A program made the translations under genes and the position numbers. This document shows, one piece after another, positions 26,337 through 34,790 of a stretch of 64,000 nucleotides of DNA. Below the pieces are notes generated by a model that saw only the letters and a list, made by a program, of their open reading frames with translations, was not told where the DNA came from and did no database searches. Source of the stretch: Winogradskyella algicola (GTDB taxonomy: Bacteria > Bacteroidota > Bacteroidia > Flavobacteriales > Flavobacteriaceae); assembly GCF_005869935.1 (NCBI RefSeq), contig NZ_SZQF01000001.1, positions 434,001-498,000 of the forward strand, given 5' to 3'. How positions within the stretch are numbered: position 1 is the first letter of the stretch; each line of letters begins with the position of its first letter.

Positions 26337-26878
26337 TGATTGGCAACGACATTGTTGATCTTAGCGAAGCTCAGAGGGCTTCAAACTGGCAACGTCCTAG
26401 ATTCTTAAAAAAGTTATTTTCTGAAGCTGAACAACATTATATCAAAACTTCTCACAATCCATTCGTAATGGTTTGGCGTTTATGGAGTATGAAGGAAGCG
26501 TCGTATAAATTGTATACACAACTCAATCCAAGTCGATTTTACAACCCAAAGGAGTTTCAGTGCAGTATTAAAGGCAATAAAGGAACTGTAAGGTTTAAAG
26601 ATTTTAAGTGTTACCTTGAAACTAAGACCACATCAAATTACATCATTTCTGAAGCCAGATTAGAACCAAACAAGCTAACTTCAACAATTGTAAAATTCAG
26701 CACAACTAGCCATAAAGAACAGAGTGCAGTTCTTAAATCGAAATTATTAAATCGATTTGGAATTGAATATCACTTAAAAAAAAGAGAATTTAATATTCCT
26801 TTTTTGTCTAATGGCAAAGACAATTTTAATATCAGTTTAACGCATCACGGTAATTATGGTGCTTATGCCATAGCATAA
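26336..26878 (+). CDS. 4'-phosphopantetheinyl transferase
   Basis: 180 residues. The two signature motifs are present: GNDIVDL (3-9, Mg2+ ligand Asp) and WSMKEASYK (50-58, WxxKEAxxK). It transfers phosphopantetheine from CoA to the serine of an ACP. The length is between AcpS (~125) and Sfp (~230), with the N-terminal GNDIVDL like AcpS. Encoded with one-base overlap directly after the cluster ACP, so it most likely activates that carrier. Confidence 0.92.
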   Translation: MIGNDIVDLSEAQRASNWQRPRFLKKLFSEAEQHYIKTSHNPFVMVWRLWSMKEASYKLYTQLNPSRFYNPKEFQCSIKGNKGTVRFKDFKCYLETKTTSNYIISEARLEPNKLTSTIVKFSTTSHKEQSAVLKSKLLNRFGIEYHLKKREFNIPFLSNGKDNFNISLTHHGNYGAYAIA

Positions 26879-26880
26879 TC

Positions 26881-29133
26881 ATGAAACGACTAAAACGCAT
26901 CATACCAGTTATCATTAAATTCAGAATCGCAATAATTGCTGTTTTGGCTGTACTTATGGCGTTTTCGGGTTATCAAACGCTTAACAAGTTAAGTGTAGAT
27001 AATTCATTGTCGATTTGGTTTCTAGAAGATGATCCTAGTTACAAAGCTTATATTGATTTTCAAGAAAATTTTGGGTCTGATGAAATTTTTATTGTCATGC
27101 TTCCTGTTGAAAATGCTATTGGCGAAGCAGAAGTGAGCAAACTAAAAGAATTACATCAAACGGTTGAGGCCTTACCTTATGTAAAGACAACTTTTAGTCT
27201 TGCCAAAGCGAAATATCCTATATACTCAAATAACAACATAAGATTTGATGATTTATATAACCCAAAACGAAGTGAAAAAGGCTTAAAAAGTCTGTTTTCA
27301 AAATTATCAAATATCACGTCACAATTGGTTACTGAGGATTATAAAAATCAGTTGTTTTACATTCAAATGAAACCGACGCCAACCATCGAGGAAGACCGTC
27401 AAGAAATTGCTGTAGAGATTAAAAATGTGATAGATCAAACGTATTCAGATTATTATCTCACGGGTCCACCAGTATTGAATGAAGCCTACAGTAAAGGAAT
27501 TTATAAAGAGAGTTTAATCTTTGGGATTCTTACGGTTTTAGTGATAACCATATTGCTGTTATTTTTGCTTCCAAGCAAACGCTACCTGCTTATTGCGTTA
27601 CTCTCTGTTGCGGTTCCGGTTAGTTTATTATTTGGATTAATCACATCGCTAGGTTTTGCCTTGAATATGATTTCCATGCTGATTCCTACAATTTTAATGG
27701 TCTACAGTGTTAGTGATGCCGTTCATATTATAAATATTTACCATAAAGAAGGTCTTGCCAATGGTTCTTTTTCAAAAATTGACCTCATAGCTATTGCTAT
27801 ACGGAAGAGCTTAACACCGTGTTTTTATACTACTTTAACAACGCTTGTTGGTTATTTTGCTTTGTATTTATCACCATTACCAGCCTTTAAGAATATGGGT
27901 GTTTTTACCTGTATTGGCCTATTGTTGAGTTTCTTTTTGGTATACATCATTACGATAATAGGTTTTAGTTTTATGAATTTAAATTTCGAAAAAGCCAAAC
28001 CTATTTTAAGTTTCAAAAATTATTCTCAGTCGCGTTTTATTGAATGGTTGAATGGTTTTACGAGTCAATATAAAAATTCACTGATTGTAGGTTTTACGGC
28101 AGTGCTTTTATTCGGAATATATTCTATTTTTCAGGTTAAGATTGATACTAATTCTAGAGATTTATTAGCAGAAGGAAAAGCTAAAACAGATTTAAGAACT
28201 GTTGAGGTTGAATTAGGTGGAAGCAACAGGCTACAGCTCAATATTGCAATAAAAAATGATGAAGTTATTTTAGGGAAAGACGCGATAAATAAATTAGAAA
28301 CGTTTCAGAACAAGCTCGAAGCTAATCCTTTGATTTCCAATCCAGTTTCTGTAGTCACCATTAAGTCTTTTTTAGAAAAACGCAATCCGGTTTTGTTTCA
28401 ATCTAATGTTTCAGAAGCCAAACTCAAAAACACACTTAAGAATGTAGATTCTAATGACAATAGCTTCTTTAAATTATTTTCTGAGGATTTATCAACCGCA
28501 GGTTTTACGTTGACCTTAATGGAAATGCGAACTTCAGAATTAGAGCAGGTTTTAGAGGATATAAAAGAAGCTTTTCAAGCTACATTCGACACAGACAAAT
28601 ACGAGCTCAAAATCAATGGATTTGCAGTCGTCTTTGCACAATTGAACAAATTTATTTTAGAGACACAGTTTAAATCCTTTTTTGTCGCCTTCTTTGTCGC
28701 CTTTTTATGTCTTTTGATATTTATAAAGAATTTTAAAACCACCATTTTAGTACTTATTCCAAACATTTTACCATTGGCTATGCTGGCTATTTTAATGAGT
28801 TTATTGGATATTCCATTGGATGTTACTACAGCCATGATTACACCAATTATGTTAGGAATTGCGATGGATGATACCATACATTTAGTCCATAAATACAGAC
28901 GAAGTAAATACATAACAGGTACACCAGAAGAGCGCATGGATAATGCAATGCGCTATACGGGAAATGCCTTATTTTCAACGACCATTGCATTGGTTGGTGG
29001 ATTCCTTATTATAGCATCGAGCGCTACACCTTCAGTACAAGATTTTGGATTGCTTTGTGCAGTAACTGTGGCTATGGCATTAATAACTGATGTTTTTTAC
29101 TTACCAGCCTTGTTGAAAAAACTAGACAAATAG
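26881..29133 (+). CDS. MMPL/RND-family lipid exporter
   Basis: 750 residues with the duplicated RND plan: membrane helix 1 (about 12-30), a large periplasmic loop (30-210), helices 2-6 (210-365), helix 7 (about 395-415), a second loop (415-595), and helices 8-12 (595-745). Charged residue motifs in helix 4 ('VYSVSDAVHIINIYHKE') and helix 10 ('IAMDDTIHLVHKYRR') fit proton-coupled MMPL/HpnN-like transporters, which often move lipids. As the last gene of the cluster, 2 nt after the phosphopantetheinyl transferase, it probably exports the polyketide lipid (inference). Confidence 0.9.
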   Translation: MKRLKRIIPVIIKFRIAIIAVLAVLMAFSGYQTLNKLSVDNSLSIWFLEDDPSYKAYIDFQENFGSDEIFIVMLPVENAIGEAEVSKLKELHQTVEALPYVKTTFSLAKAKYPIYSNNNIRFDDLYNPKRSEKGLKSLFSKLSNITSQLVTEDYKNQLFYIQMKPTPTIEEDRQEIAVEIKNVIDQTYSDYYLTGPPVLNEAYSKGIYKESLIFGILTVLVITILLLFLLPSKRYLLIALLSVAVPVSLLFGLITSLGFALNMISMLIPTILMVYSVSDAVHIINIYHKEGLANGSFSKIDLIAIAIRKSLTPCFYTTLTTLVGYFALYLSPLPAFKNMGVFTCIGLLLSFFLVYIITIIGFSFMNLNFEKAKPILSFKNYSQSRFIEWLNGFTSQYKNSLIVGFTAVLLFGIYSIFQVKIDTNSRDLLAEGKAKTDLRTVEVELGGSNRLQLNIAIKNDEVILGKDAINKLETFQNKLEANPLISNPVSVVTIKSFLEKRNPVLFQSNVSEAKLKNTLKNVDSNDNSFFKLFSEDLSTAGFTLTLMEMRTSELEQVLEDIKEAFQATFDTDKYELKINGFAVVFAQLNKFILETQFKSFFVAFFVAFLCLLIFIKNFKTTILVLIPNILPLAMLAILMSLLDIPLDVTTAMITPIMLGIAMDDTIHLVHKYRRSKYITGTPEERMDNAMRYTGNALFSTTIALVGGFLIIASSATPSVQDFGLLCAVTVAMALITDVFYLPALLKKLDK

Positions 29134-29134
29134 C

Positions 29135-30046
29135 TTATTGAACAATTTCGAAACACACATTTGAACCCGATTTTATTTCGGTGTGATGTGTGATAAAAAT
29201 TGAATGCGTTTGATACACTGCTTCAATCAGCCAAGAGTTTCCGTTGAAATAGGAATGCTTTACAACTGCTTCAAAGTTTGATTGGTCTGTAATTCTGAGC
29301 TGATGTGCGTAGTATAAAGTATTATCAATTTCTGAAAACTCACCAAAAAATGAAGCTACTAGTGGCAGTTTAGGATTGTTGTATATATTTTGAGGCGTGT
29401 CCTTAATAACGATTTCTTTATTATGAAGCACCATCATTTCATCAGCAAATCCAAGCACATCATTTTTGTCGTGTGTTGCCACCACACAGCTGATATCTTT
29501 CTCTTTTAAATAACCAAATATACTTCGTCGTAAGGACTGCTTTTTAAAATTATCGATATTGCTAAAAGGTTCATCTAACAATAAAATCTCAGGTTCCTTA
29601 GCCAATGCTCTTGCCAATGCCACACGTTGTTTTTGGCCACCACTTAGATTTTTGACTTTTCTATTTGCAAAAGCTTCAAGTTCAACAACCTTAAGTAATT
29701 CATTTGTTCTTAGTTCTTTTTGTTCTGGGTAGAAACGTGACAGGTGTTTCCCAATATTCTCTGAAACGGTTGTGTATGGCATTAAATCGAACTCTTGAGT
29801 CACATATTTCATAAAATCGTAACCCACAACCAAATTAAAAGCTGGACCAAGAATTTGTTCGCCATTCCACCAAACTTCACCCTGTTTTAAATCGTATTCA
29901 CCAAAGATGAGCTTAAGAAGCGTGCTTTTGCCAGAACCACTTTCGCCAATGATAGCAAGCGTGTCACCTCTTGGAACATCGAAACTGATGTTTGACAACA
30001 CTTTAGATTTGGTATAGGCAAAAGAGACGTTTTTAACTTGAAGCAT
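29135..30046 (-). CDS. ABC transporter ATP-binding protein, PotA/FbpC-like
   Basis: 303 residues from the ATG at 30046 (MLQVKNVSFAY). Walker A GESGSGKST, Q-loop 'YVTQEFDLMP', signature LSGGQKQRVALARAL, Walker B ILLLDEPFSNID and switch histidine 'VVATHD'. A C-terminal ~75-residue beta extension resembles the regulatory TOBE-like domain of CUT1/ferric importers. No permease or binding protein is adjacent, and the substrate is unknown. The alternative start at 30085 would place the -7 box inside the coding region. It ends one base from the MMPL stop (convergent). Confidence 0.87.
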   Translation of the reverse strand: MLQVKNVSFAYTKSKVLSNISFDVPRGDTLAIIGESGSGKSTLLKLIFGEYDLKQGEVWWNGEQILGPAFNLVVGYDFMKYVTQEFDLMPYTTVSENIGKHLSRFYPEQKELRTNELLKVVELEAFANRKVKNLSGGQKQRVALARALAKEPEILLLDEPFSNIDNFKKQSLRRSIFGYLKEKDISCVVATHDKNDVLGFADEMMVLHNKEIVIKDTPQNIYNNPKLPLVASFFGEFSEIDNTLYYAHQLRITDQSNFEAVVKHSYFNGNSWLIEAVYQTHSIFITHHTEIKSGSNVCFEIVQ

Positions 30047-30050
30047 GGTG

Positions 30051-30058
30051 CAAAAATA
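30051..30058 (-). promoter_or_regulatory. -7 box (TATTTTTG) 4 nt before the ABC ATPase start
   Basis: TAnnTTTG with CACC between box and ATG; predicts a leaderless transcript, as at rbfA. Confidence 0.45.
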
Positions 30059-30061
30059 CCA

Positions 30062-30098
30062 CAAAAAAACCGCTTGATTTCTCAAACGGTTTTTTTAA
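30062..30098 (-). terminator. Terminator after the FG-GAP type IX cargo gene
   Basis: AAAAAACCG ... CGGTTTTTTT with an inner TTGA/TCAA stem, minus strand, 17 nt downstream of the stop codon. Confidence 0.8.
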
Positions 30099-30114
30099 TG
30101 ATTGATTATTTATA

Positions 30115-33100
30115 TCATTTTTTGATAAACTTTCTCCTGATGCTTCTACCATCGGATTCAATTCTAAGGAAGTAAACACCGCCTTGAAGACTAGAAACAT
30201 TTAACTCATTATTAGTTATCATTTGATTGAAAACGCGTTTGCCAGAAACATCAAAAATAGTTGCAATTTTTTCTGTTAAAACAGCCGAAGCTCTAATTTT
30301 TAAAACATCTTCAACAGGATTAGGATAAATAGAAATATCAGCGAATGCTTCCTCCTCTATACTCAGAGGGGCTGAACCTTCAACAAGAATATGAGTTGAA
30401 TTAATACTTGGATTTTCAAAAACATCTACCACTCCAGATGGCCAGTAAACTCTAATTTCTGTAATTGAGGTCTCGGTGCCGAGTCCAAAGTGCACGTTTA
30501 ATGAGCTCATAAATTCAAAACCTTCACCGCTTCTCACATCTCTTATTTGAGTTCCGGAAGGTGTAACCAGTTCAACACGTGCTCCAATACCATTTCTGTT
30601 ACTATAATTTGGTGTAACATGTGCCATACCTACAGTGTTTATTTTAACCCAATTGTTACTATTACCTTGGTTATAATATCTAACACCATTGTAGTACGCG
30701 TCTATGAATCCGTCATTGTTTAAATCACCAAAACTACCGTTCTTATAGTTAATCTGTTGATCATCTGCATCCTCAAACGTCATATCTCCTTTTCCGTACA
30801 TTATAGAGCCATTGCTAATAATATCAAGGTAACCATCGTTATCAATGTCGTGAACAGAACTCTCCCACCCTGTAGGTGCGACAATTCCAGCTCCAGAAGT
30901 AACATCAGTAAAAATGTAATCGTTATTAGGGTTTCCATCATCTGAAAAACCACTGTTTTCCATTAATTTATGAGTACCAGAACTCGCACCAACAAATACA
31001 TCCATATCACCATCATTATCAAAATCGCCCCAGGCAGAGGACCAGGTTTGCATTGGATCTGCCAAGCCTATAATAGCAGCATTCTCGGTAAACGTACCAT
31101 CACCATTGTTGGTCACCATAATATTTGTTCTTCTTTCAACTGCTCCACCACATTTTGCAACAAATAAATCAATATTTCTATCATTATTATAATCTATCCA
31201 GATAGAACCATAATCACCTCCTGAAGGATAATTGCCCAACGAATAAGGTGCACCAGGCGTAACATCAGATTGATAAAAAGTTAAGTTTCCTGAACCGTCG
31301 TTTATAAAATACACGTTTGGCTCTACGTCGTGACAAACAAAGGCATCAAGATTACCATCATTATTTATGTCAACAAAATTTGAGCGTTGGGAGAATACGT
31401 ACTGCGTTGTGGATTGCTCTGTAAAACTTGTACCGTCATTACTCGCTTGCATAAACGTAACACCACTACCAGCACCATAAAGCAAGTCTGTTTTTCCATT
31501 AGCGTCAAAATCTGCCGCAGCCATACTCCATGTTGGTAAATAGTCGGCGTTTGGTGTAGTTATATTAATATTTGTAAAAGACCCATCTGTATTTTGTTGT
31601 TGTATGTTAATATTTGTTGAGGTAACACCAACAATATCATCTAAAAAGTCACCATTCATGTCTACCACCGCTAAGTCAGATCCACTAACACTTATAGGTT
31701 GCTGAGAGAAATTAATTCTTGAAGGAGCTTGTGTCGTAAACGTATAAGGACCAGAGAAACCAGATGTTTCCCCTGTACAATTAGATTGAACATAAAAATC
31801 ATAGCTAGTACCAGATGATAATCCATTTAAATTATAATTTGTTGCATTAAGATTGTTTACAGCATTTCCTGAGCCTTGCGTAAATCCTTCTGTTCCCCAT
31901 TCAATATTCCATGAGTTTGCTATACCATTTTCTGTCCAACTCAAAATAGCTGAATCTAAAGATATTGAAGTTGCATCCAAACTACTTGGATCAGGACAAC
32001 TCGCTCCTTCTTCTATACATAAGTCAGCAGTTCCGCTTTGCTGATCCTTCCAAATCACAGCATAATAGGTTGCACCAGGTGTTAAACCTCCTACTAGACC
32101 AGACGAATCGCCAGCATTGAATCCATTATTGGTACATACAGATACAGAAGCACCACCGCAAGAGTCGTACACTTCTAAACCAATACTATTTGCAGCTCCA
32201 CTAAAATTAAAAACTACTGAACCAATGGTAGGTGCGGTAAAACTCACAAAATAGCCATAGTTTCCTACAGCATCACAACTAGGGTTTTCATTAGAAGCAT
32301 CGATATCAATTGCTGTACTGAAGTCAAAAGTCGTCGGTGTTGCTGTGCTACAGTCTTGTTCTACGGTCATGCTTATTGCGGAAGCACATGCTACACCAGA
32401 AGGCGAGGCTGTTCCAAAACCAATTGGTCCAACAAAATTTGATAAATTACTAGCTCCACCACAATCAGATTGTATATAAAACTTATAATCTGTATCTGCT
32501 GTTAAACCTGTTAAAGTAAAGGGATTTGATGAGGTTGTAATAACATTTCCCGTTCCAGGTGTAAATCCAACCGGACCCCATTCAATATTCCATGCTGTTG
32601 CAACACCGATTTCAGTCCAAGTTAAGTCTGCAGTGGTTTCAGTAATGTTAACAACATTAAGGTTAATAGGGTCTAGGCAAGAATTAGAAGGGTCTAGAGA
32701 CGTAATTGTTGGAGAAGTTAAGCACCAGCCCCATTGCCAACCATTTTGATCATCATAATTAATACGATATCTAAAACCTGATAATTGTGTAGCAGTAAAT
32801 CCTGTTATATCAAGAACTCCTGTTGTGTAAGATTCTGTATTAGAACATGTTTCGTAATCAGAACCAGCAGAATTACCTGTGAATGTCCACAATGTGTACC
32901 ATGTTGTTGTGTCAGCATCATAAGCTTCTATTGATAATACATCGTTTCCTAATGGTCTATATACGTAATCACCGCTTATAATGATCCAATTTTCACCAGC
33001 AGAACTTGCTGCAGTTAGATCAATTACAGGTGACGTCGCTTGTATCGTGTCATCAGAGCTTGATCCCGCAGCGTCATCATCAAAAGTAAATGTTGAGCCA

Positions 33101-33252
33101 GTAGTCGTAGGGTTAGATAAAAGCCCAGTAGCAGTATATGTTCCTGTTAAAGACCAGTTACTATTTGGCCAATTTGCGTTTTCATTTAAAACCTGAGCAT
33201 TGCCCAAGCAAAATGTAAAAACCGCGATAAGTAAGAGTGTAATTTTTTTCAT
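30115..33252 (-). CDS. T9SS-exported FG-GAP/VCBS repeat protein with fibronectin III and ASPIC/UnbV domains
   Basis: 1045 residues. Signal peptide MKKITLLLIAVFTFCLGNAQ; fibronectin type III domains at about 195-280 and 415-510 (the repeated 'ADLTWTEIGVATAWNIEWG' / 'AILSWTENGIANSWNIEWG'); FG-GAP/VCBS calcium-binding repeats at about 520-850 (DFDANGKTD, DINNDGNLD, DYNNDRNID, DFDNDGDMD, DIDNDGYLD, DLNNDGFID); an ASPIC/UnbV domain at about 880-960 (GIGARVELV, VHFGLGTET, VYWPSG); and a type A T9SS tag (ISIYPNPVEDVL). A large surface protein whose propeller may bind a ligand or partner. It starts 13 nt after the dihaem cytochrome gene, forming an operon. Confidence 0.92.
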   Translation of the reverse strand: MKKITLLLIAVFTFCLGNAQVLNENANWPNSNWSLTGTYTATGLLSNPTTTGSTFTFDDDAAGSSSDDTIQATSPVIDLTAASSAGENWIIISGDYVYRPLGNDVLSIEAYDADTTTWYTLWTFTGNSAGSDYETCSNTESYTTGVLDITGFTATQLSGFRYRINYDDQNGWQWGWCLTSPTITSLDPSNSCLDPINLNVVNITETTADLTWTEIGVATAWNIEWGPVGFTPGTGNVITTSSNPFTLTGLTADTDYKFYIQSDCGGASNLSNFVGPIGFGTASPSGVACASAISMTVEQDCSTATPTTFDFSTAIDIDASNENPSCDAVGNYGYFVSFTAPTIGSVVFNFSGAANSIGLEVYDSCGGASVSVCTNNGFNAGDSSGLVGGLTPGATYYAVIWKDQQSGTADLCIEEGASCPDPSSLDATSISLDSAILSWTENGIANSWNIEWGTEGFTQGSGNAVNNLNATNYNLNGLSSGTSYDFYVQSNCTGETSGFSGPYTFTTQAPSRINFSQQPISVSGSDLAVVDMNGDFLDDIVGVTSTNINIQQQNTDGSFTNINITTPNADYLPTWSMAAADFDANGKTDLLYGAGSGVTFMQASNDGTSFTEQSTTQYVFSQRSNFVDINNDGNLDAFVCHDVEPNVYFINDGSGNLTFYQSDVTPGAPYSLGNYPSGGDYGSIWIDYNNDRNIDLFVAKCGGAVERRTNIMVTNNGDGTFTENAAIIGLADPMQTWSSAWGDFDNDGDMDVFVGASSGTHKLMENSGFSDDGNPNNDYIFTDVTSGAGIVAPTGWESSVHDIDNDGYLDIISNGSIMYGKGDMTFEDADDQQINYKNGSFGDLNNDGFIDAYYNGVRYYNQGNSNNWVKINTVGMAHVTPNYSNRNGIGARVELVTPSGTQIRDVRSGEGFEFMSSLNVHFGLGTETSITEIRVYWPSGVVDVFENPSINSTHILVEGSAPLSIEEEAFADISIYPNPVEDVLKIRASAVLTEKIATIFDVSGKRVFNQMITNNELNVSSLQGGVYFLRIESDGRSIRRKFIKK

Positions 33253-33265
33253 ATCTTTTTTTGTG

Positions 33266-34627
33266 TTAGTCGCAATTATTTAAAGAATTTATCCATTCTT
33301 CTATTAGGTCAATACCTTCTTCGTGGTTAGTTGTTCTTCCTAATAAAGGCATTCTAAAAGATTCATCAGTAGTACTTATTCTGTAATAAAGTATGGATAG
33401 GTCGGTGTCATTGGGCTTTACAATATAAGAATTTGGAATGAATTGAGTTTCAGGCTCTACACAAACGCCTAAATTTGCTAAGTCTTCTGTTAAATGAAAA
33501 GCAAATCTCATGGGTCTGTAATTGCAATGACCATCATCAGAGTGGCAATGTGCACAATTTATATCTAGATAAGAGCGGACCCTTGCTTCAAGAGGTTGAG
33601 AATTATCATCCCAAGCGACAGTGGAATTTATATCATCTGGAACATCAGAGTTTAAATATCCAAATTCTATAAGTTTACGCAGTTGGTTTGCAGCACCATC
33701 AGTGTAGTCATAATTCTTATTCAAATTCTGAGGCTTTAAACCTATAGTTGTTGGATCGTCTAATTGGTTGTGACAAGTAAAGCATTCGGCTCTAGAAGGT
33801 ATTCTATAATTTGTCGTCTTTATATCTTCACCCTCTAACCAACTTAGATTAACGATACTGCCAGAGTTTGTAAAAAAAGCTTCCGTTTGTGCTTCATTCC
33901 AGACATAATTTGCAAAATCCCATCCAGTTTCCTTTTTATACATGAGTCGCGTCTCAATAATTTTTGTCGAATTATCGGGCTGTACATTGTTGTAAAAGAA
34001 ACTTTTTATAATAACACTTCCTACAGGAAAATCTAAAGGTGTATAATCATTAATATAGTTAGCTTTTACTCCATTAGGCATCCATATGAAACGTTTTTTC
34101 TTTGCATAATCTGTAAATAAAGGTGAAATGAGGTCATATGGAAAAACACCAAACGTAGGATTAAGGTTATTTAAATCTCCTTCGAAGAAATTATATGATG
34201 ACAAAGTTTCGTGCGGAGTATCACCTTCAAACATATTTACAGTAGATAAAGATGAAATTGATAAAGAGATACTTTCTGTTGAGCAATTTTCAGATGTATC
34301 ACATATAATGTATTGCATAGAATCTTGACCAATAGTGTTTGAATTTGCAGTGTAAACTATGAAATCATCATTAACATTATCTGGTGTATTATTATCATTA
34401 ATTACTGCAGAACCTAAAGATGGCTGCGTTATAGATAGCGTACCTGATTGGGGAATATTAGAATCGTTATTGAATATAAATATCTCAATTCTAGAGTTTT
34501 GAGATAAGAAAACTTCGTCTGGATTAGTTTCAATAGATAAAGGCGTTGTGCTGTCGTCTGATTCACTACAAGATGACAATGATAAGATAGTTAAAAAAAA
34601 CAGTTTTAGAATGTAATTCTTTTTCAT
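33266..34627 (-). CDS. SO2930-type dihaem c-type cytochrome lipoprotein
   Basis: 453 residues. Lipoprotein signal with lipobox LSSC (Cys20), then an Ig/cadherin-like beta domain (about 30-125), then the SO2930-like region ('NNLNPTFGVFPYDLISPLFTDYAKKKRFIW'). Two haem c motifs: CFTCH (282-286) and CAHCH (358-362). An additional Cys pair in between may form disulfides. Methionines near the C-terminus ('MPLLGRTT') could be axial ligands. A periplasmic or surface electron carrier of unknown partner; encoded just upstream of the FG-GAP/UnbV protein. Confidence 0.88.
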   Translation of the reverse strand: MKKNYILKLFFLTILSLSSCSESDDSTTPLSIETNPDEVFLSQNSRIEIFIFNNDSNIPQSGTLSITQPSLGSAVINDNNTPDNVNDDFIVYTANSNTIGQDSMQYIICDTSENCSTESISLSISSLSTVNMFEGDTPHETLSSYNFFEGDLNNLNPTFGVFPYDLISPLFTDYAKKKRFIWMPNGVKANYINDYTPLDFPVGSVIIKSFFYNNVQPDNSTKIIETRLMYKKETGWDFANYVWNEAQTEAFFTNSGSIVNLSWLEGEDIKTTNYRIPSRAECFTCHNQLDDPTTIGLKPQNLNKNYDYTDGAANQLRKLIEFGYLNSDVPDDINSTVAWDDNSQPLEARVRSYLDINCAHCHSDDGHCNYRPMRFAFHLTEDLANLGVCVEPETQFIPNSYIVKPNDTDLSILYYRISTTDESFRMPLLGRTTNHEEGIDLIEEWINSLNNCD

Positions 34628-34663
34628 GTATTGATGACAACGTATTAGTAAAACAGCTTCAAC

Positions 34664-34698
34664 AAAAAAACTCCTACTTTTTTAACAAAAATAGGAGT
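34664..34698 (-). terminator. Terminator after the prolyl oligopeptidase gene
   Basis: Minus-strand stem ACTCCTA / TAGGAGT with a T-rich loop and T-run; 90 nt beyond the stop codon and just upstream of the cytochrome gene. Confidence 0.8.
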
Positions 34699-34790
34699 AA
34701 ATCTAAGACTTTTTAATTAAATCTTTTATAATCAATTAAAAAAAGATAAACGACAATGTAAAATACCTTAAAATTAAAATACGTGAAAGG

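Larger units (their letters stand above)
19883..29133 (+). other. Putative type III PKS / dedicated type II FAS biosynthetic gene cluster
   Basis: Ten same-strand genes: YceI, FAD oxidoreductase, methyltransferase, type III PKS, SDR reductase, hotdog dehydratase, ketosynthase, ACP, phosphopantetheinyl transferase and MMPL transporter. The second half (24354-29133) is extremely compact (ATGA and TAATG overlaps). The PKS-methyltransferase-flavoenzyme trio parallels the srsA-srsB-srsC phenolic-lipid genes of Streptomyces, and a fatty-acid synthase feeding type III PKSs parallels ars of Azotobacter. The product is inferred to be a methylated or oxidised alkylresorcinol, alkylpyrone or quinone lipid. 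Confidence 0.7.
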
